Assembly: GCA_021234155.1 (NCBI GenBank)
Contig: JAJEKV010000040.1
Span: forward strand, 12,173,072-12,237,071
DNA from: Isoetes taiwanensis
Taxonomy: Eukaryota > Streptophyta > Lycopodiopsida > Isoetales > Isoetaceae
DNA length: 64,000 nt
Direction: 5' to 3'
Positions 56,706 through 64,000 of this stretch are shown in pieces. Each line of letters begins with the position of its first letter. The stretch's first letter is position 1. A program made the translations under genes and the position numbers. The notes below the pieces were generated by a model. The model searched no databases. It had not been told where the DNA came from and worked only from the letters and a program-made list of their open reading frames with translations.

Positions 56706-56972
56706 CTACTCCGGGTTCGGAGCAGAGGTGATGCGGAGGAGGTGGTAGAGGTTCTGCTCAGGGTCCCAGCGAAGGTGCAGAACCACCTCCATCCCGTTGG
56801 TCAGAGGGTCGGGATGTTCAGCCATCCCGGAGCACCAGCCATCCATTCGCACGCCACGGTTGTGGCAGCGCCAGAGGTCCAGACAGTTCATTTTGCACGT
56901 AATCCACTCCTGACAGTTGGAGGGCATAGTGCAGTTTTCGTTCAAACCAGCAGCAGCCATGCTCAGCGCCAT
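56706..56972 (-). CDS. antisense Cys-rich ORF of the gypsy family, copy C
   Basis: Same 88-residue protein as 49239-49505, same six cysteines and same start and stop. The six replaced residues are T18S, L41V, A48S, K57L, H68R and I78L (numbered from the MALSM start), none in a Cys or Trp. TATATAAG is retained upstream (57009-57002, minus strand). It survives intact in a copy whose gag and ORF3 are broken. Confidence 0.65.
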   Translation of the reverse strand: MALSMAAAGLNENCTMPSNCQEWITCKMNCLDLWRCHNRGVRMDGWCSGMAEHPDPLTNGMEVVLHLRWDPEQNLYHLLRITSAPNPE

Positions 56973-57075
56973 TGGATGTCTTCGCTTCACTCCCGGTTCG
57001 TCTTATATAGCCAACCGAGGAACTGCTTGTCGACGTGGACCAATCAGAACTTCGCCAACGTGTTTGCAGTGCAAG

Positions 57076-57987
57076 GCTCTAGATCCTGCCCTTGTCAGTG
57101 AATTCAGGGAGCAGGCTCAGCAGCCCACGCCCACAGGCCTGGCTCCCTCTCCGTATGCTTCTCTGGGTGCCCCTCCACGCCCCAGGTTTCTTACTTCGGA
57201 TTGGCGTCTTCCCTTCTTGACCAAGGTCCTGGATGGCCACGCGGGATCCACTCCGCCTCAAATCTCGACGGATCTCCGGTGGGATCCCCGCTTCGTCAGA
57301 CGATCCGCTTGGGAGGATAATGCCACCTTAGACACTACTGAAACCTGGCTCTATGTTGCCAATGCGCGTGGTTGGCAACGACCCGAGGATGCCATTTATG
57401 GCCTCGACACCTTCTTGCAGCATGCTGCCACCTCCCCTGACCCTTCAGTCCACCGTCAGGCGGGTTTCTGTGCTGCTCTCAAGTGCCTCCTGGTCAGCTC
57501 CTCAAATCGGCAGCGTCCCATCTTTTACTGCAATCCGAATGCCAGCGTCAGTGCTTTCGGTCTCCAGACTTGCCTCCTCATGGAGTGCCAGTTTGTTTCT
57601 TCTGAAGCCCATGCGGCCCTTGAAGACATGGTGCGCTCTCATTTTCTCATTGACGCAGATCCTGCCCTTGGGCTCAACACTCCTCCTGCTCTTCAACAAC
57701 GCCAGGATCTCATTACCAGTTACCATAATGGTGCCCGTCCTCACTCCCGTGAGGATCACTTTCAGACTGAGGGCTTCCCGCCTTCAGAGACACTTCCTCC
57801 TTTTCTTCAACCGGAGTGTCGTTTGGTGGGGGGGAGTGTTAGTCCTGTGCCTCCTGGTACAGGACTATTCATACATACGACGGACCAGGTCAAGCTCAAG
57901 GATCCGCAGTCAACCACGGGTCAGCCATCCAAGGCCCCGCAGAAGACCAAGCAGCAGCCTATCAAGAGGCGCCGCTCAGACAAGTGA
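57076..57987 (+). pseudogene. ORF3 of copy C, N-terminally deleted
   Basis: The frame matches the last ~303 residues of ORF3 (from ALDPALVSEFREQ) and ends with KRRRSDK inside the 3' LTR. The join at about 57072-57076 fuses the leader sequence seen at 49140 in copy B to the middle of ORF3, with a few shared bases (GCT) at the junction, pointing to a deletion of about 2.2 kb by microhomology or template jump. The coiled coil and N-domain are gone. Confidence 0.85.
57825..57836 (+). promoter_or_regulatory. polypurine tract of copy C
   Basis: GGTGGGGGGGAG (one T) immediately before the 3' LTR TG at 57837, inside the ORF3 coding frame (encoding part of LVGGS). Confidence 0.85.
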
Positions 57988-58408
57988 TGGGCCGTCACCG
58001 CCCGCGTCAGCGTCAGCGTGATTCTAGGCATTTCAAGAGGCACCGCCAAACATTCCTGCAAATCAGGCCTCCTTCCAGGAGTCGGCACCGAGATCAGTCA
58101 AAGTGTCTATATTGGGCCAAAGACCATTGTACTATATATATGACTAGAGCTCGCATATGAGTTCTAGATGAGTTTTGAGTCTTGTCTCATTTTCAGTTTT
58201 CTCTCTATTGCGAGAGCTCATGTATGTTCATCATTGATATCAAGGAAGCTTATCATTTTCCTCTCATTGTCCCTTTTTGTTCTGTATACTTCTTCTTGTT
58301 CTCTTCTTGCAAATCCCGCGTGACATAGTCCCCCGGACTCTCCTGTTAGATCCACGGGTCCTCATAGAGGGCTGTCTTCCAGGAGTTCCCGAACCCAGAC
58401 CCCAAACA
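57837..58408 (+). repeat. 3' LTR of copy C
   Basis: 572 bp; its terminal ~47 bp match copy A (GGAGTTCCCGAACCCAGACC) better than the copy C 5' LTR does. Encodes the last ~50 ORF3 codons. Followed by the TTCAT duplication. Confidence 0.95.
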
Positions 58409-58413
58409 TTCAT
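58409..58413. repeat. target-site duplication, right copy (TTCAT)
   Basis: Matches 49983-49987 exactly. Confidence 0.95.
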
Positions 58414-59383
58414 CCAACTGTTCTAATTGATAGACCCTTTCTTTGAGTGCAGCAGGCGGATTATGGGCAGTAGCCAGTTGAAAACGGAGTGTTGGAAGTA
58501 TGTATTCAAACGGCATGAGAGCTTCTTGACCATAAACCAATTTGAAAGGGGTGTGACCTGTAGCTATTTTGAAACAAGTATTGTAAGCCCAAAGAACAGT
58601 AGGAAGCTTGTTTTGCCAGTCAGTGCGAGAAGCGTCACAAATTTTCTTGAGAATTGTGACCAGAGTTTTGTTGGTGCTTTCAGCCAAACCATTCCCTTGA
58701 GGATAGTAAGGTGTGCTCTTGTGATGATGTATCAGGAGATAATCCGTCAGCTCCTTGATGGTGTGATTGATAAAATGTACACCACGATCACTGACCAGCT
58801 CCGTGGGGCAGCCGAATCGCGTGATGATTTGTTGATAGATGACTTTGGCTGTGCTGGCCGCAGTGTTGTCTGGAAGTGCGCAAGCTTCCGCCCATTTGGT
58901 AGCGTAGTCAGTGAGAACCAGAATGTAGCGGGCACGGGTGTGCCGCGCAGGAGGATCGATGGGTCCCACAAAATCCATTCCCCATTTGCTGAAGGGAAGT
59001 GGCGTGGCGACCGGCGTCAAGGGAAGAGCGTCACGGGCCGTGGGCCGTCCCACACGCTGGCAAGCATCACACGTGCGGGCGTGGGCGTGAGCGTCTTTAA
59101 AGAGCGTGGGCCAAAAATAACCAGCAAGAAGGATTTTGCGTGCCGTGGTGTCACCATGAAAATGACCACCACCGAGCCCTTCATGGGCTTCTCGAACAAT
59201 ATCTGGGACCTCATGAGGGAGAACACAGCGTCGAAGGATTGTATCCTTACCCTTTTTGTAAAGATGGCCTGCAACCATGGTGTAGTCACGGACCTCGCGG
59301 AGAAATTGATGGCGACGGGATTGTCGCTGGCTGGTTTGGAGAGGCGTGGCGCCCCCGGTGGAAGAGCTGTGAGGAGATCTCAC
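58409..59383 (-). pseudogene. copy B integrase region up to the insertion point
   Basis: The minus-strand frame 59383-58409 is open: KKGKDTILRRCVLPHEVPDI, zinc-binding His/Cys residues, MDFVG, SDRG and GLAES with the D-x35-E spacing, all as in copy C. It stops being copy B at 58409, where copy C is inserted; the rest of the domain is at 49987-49644. So copy B integrase was disrupted by a relative. Confidence 0.92.
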
Positions 59384-60433
59384 GAAAAGTCATGATTGGC
59401 AGAGTAGTTGCGTTCAGCAGAATTGAGTTTCCGGCTGGCGTAGCGGTTTGGTTTGTCAGTGTGCGCATCATATTCTTGAGAAAGAACAGCTCCAATAGCA
59501 AAGGCCGAGACATCGACATGGACATGAAAGGGCTTGTCCCATTGAGGAGGAACAAGAACCGGGGCCTGAGTAAGCAATAGCTTCAACTGTTGGAAAGCAG
59601 CATCCGCCTGGGAATTCCAAGCCTGTGTGGATTCATCACCCGTGAGTTTATGAATGGGATCCGCAATGGTTGCTAGTCCGGGGAATGAAGGTGGAGTAAT
59701 AATTGACCTTACCCAAGAAAGAGCGTGTTTCCTTGATATTGGCTGGTGCTTGAGCCTTGAGCACGCAAATGATTTTGGCGAGGATCCGGTGGTGATACCG
59801 CTTGGCGACCACATGTCCCAACGAGAACACACCTGAAGTGGACGAAAAAGGTGCATTTCTCGGGATTGAGACTAATGGGACTCATCACATTTACGAAAGA
59901 CGAAGTTCCAATTTATCCAAATGGTCAGCCATGGAATCAGAGGCGAGAGAAGTCATCTTGAAAAATTTGCAAGAAGGGATTTTCCTTCATAAAATCATGA
60001 AAAACTGAGAGCATGATACGTTGAAACGTGGATGGAGAGTTTGATAATCCAAAAGGAACCACCTTGTAGGCAAAAGTGCCCCACGGGGTGGTGAAGGTAG
60101 TCTTGAGTTGATCAGATTCTTTGATTGAGATCTGATTGTAGCCAGAAAAACCATCCATGAAAGAGTACATCTCATGTCCGAAGAACCTCTTCCGTAACAG
60201 TGCCGTGGAAGGGAAGTGGAAAATGATCACGCTCGTGGCTGATTGAGTTTTGGTAGTCCACGCAAACGCCGGATCTTACCATTGTGTTTGAGTGCAATGA
60301 CGATGGGGCTCACCCACTCGTAATGTTTGACCTCATAGATCAAACCCAAAGAAGGAGTTTGTCAATTTCCGCCTTGACGCGATCACGGTAATTGGGGTTG
60401 AGCCGGTACTGTCGTTGCTAGACTGGGCGTGCA
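59384..60433 (-). pseudogene. copy B RT and RNase H, heavily frameshifted
   Basis: Blocks 60230-59937 (MDGFSGYNQI, FGLSNSPSTFQRIM, catalytic FQDDFS) and 59856-59380 (FHVHVDVSAFAIGAVLSQE, NRYASRKLNSAERNY) match the copy C pol. A segment of the RNase H end is missing between 59400 and 59380: similarity jumps from ERNYSA to RQSRRHQFLREV, an internal deletion of roughly 375 bp. Inactive. Confidence 0.88.
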
Positions 60434-62659
60434 TCAGACTTGGTAGGAATGGTGAGTTCCCCCAAGGTTTTGTTGATCCCCCGAAGATCTCTGTAGCTCC
60501 AGGCAAAAATGTGTTTGAACTTTTTGAAAAGCGTGGACGGCCCCATTACGATAGGGTGTCGGAAGATTGGCAGCAATTCGGACAGGCTGATTGTTGCCTA
60601 CGTCCACAATCTCGACGTCAGGAGTCTGAATATGGGGGATAACTTCCGTGTCCTGGACAATATGAGCAGGAGGTTGAAGCATAACAGGATGCGTGGCGCT
60701 CTGCGTGGTGAAAAAGAGAGGTTGCTGAGTTTCCTCAAGCAGTGGTTGCTTCATGATAGCGTGTACATCTACCGGAGCTGCAGGAGGTTCAGCGTCTGAA
60801 AAGTGATCAACACGTTGGATTCGATTGCAAGGAGCCAGGTAAGGGTCAAGCAAAGCAGCCACAGCCTGGTCCTGATCAAGAGTCATTTCTCCCCAAGGAT
60901 CAGCATATTCGGGGTAGGATGACAGAGGGAGACTCGCAGGTGGAGCCTGAACTTGATAAATATTCTGGGCTTCCTCAGAATCGGTGTCGGAGAGAGAGGG
61001 TTCAGCATTGTCAACGGAAATGATTTTGCCTGTTTCCAAGTCCATGGTGGCATTGAGGTGACCATCAGTGATGACTAACTGATCCGTGGCCCAGTAATGG
61101 ATGCTCTTGGCCTGGCGGAGAAAAGGTCTGCCGACCAACGTTTCATAATCTCCTGGATCTTCTCCAGCCTTCCAAACACCAAATTCCAAGGGGAATCTGA
61201 GATCACCAATGTTGATGTGAAGAAGAGGCGTGACGCCTTGAGGTCTCGTGATATGGCCATTGGCCAATTTGATGTCATATGGGGCACGATAGAGTTGTTT
61301 GATGCCCATTTGTTTGCGGAGTTTATCCGTGATGAGATTAACTGCGCTACCTCCATCAATTTGAACATGGTTGACTTGCTGATTGCCCACCGTGGCATGT
61401 ACCGTGGGTGTAGAGGTAGCAACAGCCCCAACCAAGACAGTCGGGAGTGGTAACTGGTCCTTGAGAGCAGGACAGAGTTTCAAAATCGTTGCAAGACTTA
61501 GAGGAATTTTGATTTTTGCCAGCTCCTCTTGGAGTTCCAGAGGCACATGAGAAAAAGGATCTGCGGGATCCATAGGTGCGGGAGTGCGTGGTAAGGAAGC
61601 AGCAACTTCTTTGAGTAGGTCTACCTCAGCAGCGATATTTGGATATGGCTGAGAGCGTGGAGGTTGAGACATGTAAGGTGCGTCCTGTCTTTGTTGAGCT
61701 CGAGTGGTGGCATGAACATTAGCCAACGTGCGGCCTTCAGCAGCTTGCATGAGGTTCAGAATGCTTTGGCGAACTTTAGGCATGACATTCGGCATGAGTT
61801 TCTCCAAGTCAGGTGCAAAATGGACCTGTTTGTCTTCTGCATGAGGAATTGTGTCGACGGCAAAGGCAGGTTGCGTGCCATTAGGAATAATGGTTAAGGG
61901 ACGTGACGCCCTGGTCTGGCGTGAGACTAAACCAACCCAATTGGACGGCTGGACTGGAGGATTGAGAGCTTGAAAAATTTCTTCCTGTGCTTGTTGATCC
62001 ATCTGAGGTTGATTTGCAGGAGCGGGTTGATAGCGTGATTGCTGAGGTGCCCGAGGTGGCTTCCGAAGAACCGGACGCGGGCCTTGTTTGCCATTGGCAA
62101 TCCAAAGTTGGTAAGCCGCGGAGGCGGACTGATGTGGTCTGATTTGTGCCGTGAAGCCGCACTGAACTTGTGGAAGTTGAGGACACGCCGTGGTGATATG
62201 ACCCCATTCTTGACGGTGGTAACATCGAAGCTTCGAAGGATCAAAAGGAGGGGCGTGTGTTGGGTCCCCGTTGTTGCCCCGCTGCGGATAGAGTTGATTG
62301 GGTTGCTGCCGTGGTGGGTGGCCGATATGGCGATTGGTGCCGAGGTGTTGTTTGCACTTGATAAACCATCTTGTTATGAAAGGTGTAGGATGAGTGCGAG
62401 TGCACTCTTCCGTGGCATGATTGCACATATTGCATCGTTTACAATGAGGCGGGCCATTGGTGGAGTTGCACTCATTCGCCAAGTGGCCTTGATATTTGCA
62501 GATATGGCACCAGATCTGACTCTGCGCCGGATTGGCGTGTTGAGGTTGAACAGCAGTCTGGGGAACCATGACGGGTGGAATGAAAGGGAGCTCCTGAAGA
62601 GCCACGCCACGGGAGGAAACATTGACTGAGTGATTGACAAGATCGATGCTTTGCTCCAA
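60434..62659 (-). CDS. copy B gag C-terminal and protease ORF
   Basis: 741 codons open on the minus strand. Zinc knuckles CHICKYQGHLANEC and CKRCNMCNHATEEC are intact; the third (CYHRQEWGHITTAC) has lost its second Cys to Arg. A Pro/Gln-rich linker follows, then the retropepsin motif VQIDGGSAVNLIT (catalytic Asp followed by Gly-Gly-Ser, as in several Athila/Tat-type elements instead of DTG or DSG) and the flap/hydrophobic pattern to VGRPFLRQAKS. The frame ends at 60434 just before the RT. This is the longest preserved gag-protease reading frame of the family here. The true start lies further upstream in shifted frames. Confidence 0.88.
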   Translation of the reverse strand: MEQSIDLVNHSVNVSSRGVALQELPFIPPVMVPQTAVQPQHANPAQSQIWCHICKYQGHLANECNSTNGPPHCKRCNMCNHATEECTRTHPTPFITRWFIKCKQHLGTNRHIGHPPRQQPNQLYPQRGNNGDPTHAPPFDPSKLRCYHRQEWGHITTACPQLPQVQCGFTAQIRPHQSASAAYQLWIANGKQGPRPVLRKPPRAPQQSRYQPAPANQPQMDQQAQEEIFQALNPPVQPSNWVGLVSRQTRASRPLTIIPNGTQPAFAVDTIPHAEDKQVHFAPDLEKLMPNVMPKVRQSILNLMQAAEGRTLANVHATTRAQQRQDAPYMSQPPRSQPYPNIAAEVDLLKEVAASLPRTPAPMDPADPFSHVPLELQEELAKIKIPLSLATILKLCPALKDQLPLPTVLVGAVATSTPTVHATVGNQQVNHVQIDGGSAVNLITDKLRKQMGIKQLYRAPYDIKLANGHITRPQGVTPLLHINIGDLRFPLEFGVWKAGEDPGDYETLVGRPFLRQAKSIHYWATDQLVITDGHLNATMDLETGKIISVDNAEPSLSDTDSEEAQNIYQVQAPPASLPLSSYPEYADPWGEMTLDQDQAVAALLDPYLAPCNRIQRVDHFSDAEPPAAPVDVHAIMKQPLLEETQQPLFFTTQSATHPVMLQPPAHIVQDTEVIPHIQTPDVEIVDVGNNQPVRIAANLPTPYRNGAVHAFQKVQTHFCLELQRSSGDQQNLGGTHHSYQV

Positions 62660-63650
62660 AGTCTTGGTAGCAGTATTCAGTCATGAGTCCGATAATGGAG
62701 GAAGTCCTTGGAGAAACCGGACCAAGATCCGGCTCGTGTGGGGTACTCCTTGAGTTTTGCCGAGCGAGAATGTGAAGACGGCCCCGCAAAATCCGGGGCG
62801 GCACTCCGTGGGCTCTTGTTGAAGGTCATTGAGTTGCTTGAGATGAAGTTGATCATCATCCGTGGTCCCATAGTGAGAAAGAAAAGCAGTTTTCATTTCG
62901 GACCAATCTTGTTTCCAGTGACTTTTGTTGGACATGAGCCATTGATGAGGGGAGCCACGCAATGTGGTGGAAAAGATGTGGAATTTCAGTTGAGGTTGCG
63001 CATGACCATTCAGGACAGCGAGCCTCAAATTCTTCCATGTGGCCCCCTGAGCACTTTGGTCTAAAGGTTTGCCTTCGTGGTTGCCAAAGGTGGGATAAGT
63101 CAGCTTAAGGGTCCGAAAGGTAGAGGTAAAAGTGCTGGGCTGGACGGAACATGATAGGGAGGATATTGAGGTGGAGTTGGAGGGGGTATGGTGCTTTGAA
63201 AGACCCCGCCAAGGGGTGGCCGAGGTGGGGGTACCGGAGGTGCCCGATCATTGGGTTTGAGGTCCGTAAGCTTGTAAACAGGAAGAGCGGTGGGAAAGGT
63301 AGGGAAGGGAAATTCCCCGGGAGGAGCAAAAGAGACATGTGGATATCCCCCGCCCACCCGTGAGGGGAGATGATGGTTGTGAAGGCAGAGGCGCATGGGC
63401 CGTAAGAGTGATGGATGAAGGCATGTTTCGGGGTATGAAAGTAAGGTTGAGCGCTTGGAGCCGGATAGGGCTCTTGATAGTGATGAGGAGACGAGGTCGT
63501 GGAGCAATGTTTGCACGCTTGAGGCGGAGAATTTGGACGAGACATGACACGAGGGTGGGTGGCGCCGACCGAGCCCTAGACCGAATGTGGCCTCCCTCAA
63601 TGTCGTAAAGCAGATCCATACATGTCAATTAACAGCTTCCTTCGATGATG
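62660..63650 (-). pseudogene. copy B gag N-terminal region, frameshifted
   Basis: Blocks 63600-63100 (Pro/His/Ser-rich, FPFPTFPTALPVY) and 63028-62681 (capsid: QPQLKFHIFSTT, FLSHYGTTDDDQLHLKQLND) correspond to 50600-51640 of copy C. Shifted by small indels relative to each other and to the 741-codon frame downstream. Confidence 0.8.
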
Positions 63651-63773
63651 GCGCTCCAAGCGAGGCAGACGCCCGGGGAAAGAAGTTCTTTCCGGCGGAA
63701 GTTTCCGACACATGCATATGACATGGCGACGTAAGAAAGGAAAATCGAATCAGACCAGCGCAGCCGGCGATGG
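63651..63773 (-). other. copy B leader between 5' LTR and gag
   Basis: Aligns with 50560-50680 of copy C. The sequence next to the LTR (CCATCGCCGGCTGCGCTGG on the minus strand) does not match the iMet primer site used by the element at 5.7 kb, and differs from copy C, so the primer tRNA is unresolved. Confidence 0.5.
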
Positions 63774-64000
63774 TGTTTGGGGTCAGGTTCGGGAACTCCC
63801 CGCAAGACAGCCCCTCTGTGGAGGACCCTTGGATCTAACAGAGAACTGGGACTATGTCACGGGATTTGCAAGAAAAGAACAAGAAGAAGAAAAACGGAAC
63901 AGAAAAAGAACAATGAGAGGAAAATGATATGCTTCCTTGATATCAATGATGAACATACATGAGCTCTCGCAATTGAGAGAAGGCTGAAAAGAGACAAGAC
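63774..64000 (-). repeat. 5' LTR of copy B, partial (window edge)
   Basis: The first 227 bp (U5/R side) from TG at 63774, nearly the same as 45110-45340. Differences from that LTR are mainly single-base length changes in short homopolymers. Continues past the window end. Confidence 0.9.

Larger units (their letters stand above)
49988..58408 (+). mobile_element. gypsy-family copy C, complete from LTR to LTR, nested in copy B
   Basis: 8,421 bp on the plus strand with LTRs 49988-50559 and 57837-58408, perfect 5-bp duplication TTCAT, intact pol frame, intact antisense ORF, broken gag/protease and an ORF3 that has lost its N-terminal ~740 codons. It sits in inverted orientation within the integrase C-terminal coding region of copy B, a member of the same family. 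LTR near-identity says that the insertion is recent. Confidence 0.95.
45110..64000 (-). mobile_element. gypsy-family copy B, host of a nested insertion, runs off the window
   Basis: The minus-strand element has its 3' LTR at 45110-45698 and the start of its 5' LTR at 63774 (cut by the window end). Reading 64000 to 45110 the order is 5' LTR, gag, protease, RT/RNase H, integrase, [copy C insertion 49988-58408], integrase C-terminus, antisense ORF, ORF3, polypurine tract, 3' LTR. Without copy C the visible part is about 10.5 kb, so a complete member is near 10.8 kb. Almost every ORF is broken by small indels. The integrase lineage has a GPY/F-type tail and no chromodomain; the organisation recalls the Athila/Tat group, which is an inference. 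Confidence 0.9.

Overview
This window looks like repeat-rich nuclear DNA of a land plant. The evidence is a spliced COBRA-like cell-wall gene, a plant UDP-glycosyltransferase relic, Ty1/copia and Ty3/gypsy elements with plant-type primer sites, LINE pieces, a Helitron-like gene, a tRNA-derived SINE and a MITE. The protein style of the COBRA-like and UGT sequences and the unusual gypsy family would fit a fern, lycophyte or gymnosperm better than a typical angiosperm, but that is a weak inference and I cannot name the species.

Layout. 0.7-7.2 kb: a decayed LTR-type element on the minus strand with an iMet-type primer-binding site. It has no recognisable polymerase. Instead it carries an ORF of about 415 codons whose C-terminal third is a histone H3 fold, plus a second ORF I do not recognise. 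7.3-10.2 kb: SINE, small tandem duplications and a LINE 3' fragment. 10.6-12.4 kb: the one convincingly intact host gene, a six-exon COBRA-like gene (minus strand, 445 codons, all splice phases agree). 15.0-15.7 kb: an unknown repeat-containing ORF. 15.7-19.5 kb: the truncated 3' end of a large Ty3/gypsy family (copy A) with a nearly intact third ORF of more than 1,050 codons. 21.3-22.8 kb: Helitron-like N-terminal region. 22.8-25.3 kb: small gene fragments with coiled coils. 25.4-41 kb: mostly AT-rich non-coding DNA with a MITE, a gag fragment, minisatellites and a LINE endonuclease fragment. 41.1-42.0 kb: broken UGT. 42.0-44.5 kb: 5'-truncated copia element (minus). 45.1 kb to the end: two members of the copy-A gypsy family, copy C (plus strand, 49988-58408, 5-bp target duplication) inserted in inverted orientation into the integrase C-terminal region of copy B (minus strand, 45110 to beyond 64000).

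The gypsy family is organised LTR - gag (three zinc knuckles) - protease - RT - RNase H - integrase - a short antisense Cys-rich ORF with its own TATA box - a giant sense ORF3 (globular N-domain, long coiled coil, C-terminal domain, basic tail) whose last ~57 codons lie inside the 3' LTR. The most novel signals are the H3-fusion element, the antisense ORF (comparison of two copies points to selection on the antisense frame) and ORF3. Many frameshifts in the repeats are single-base indels and may partly be unpolished assembly errors, so the word pseudogene should be read with that in mind.
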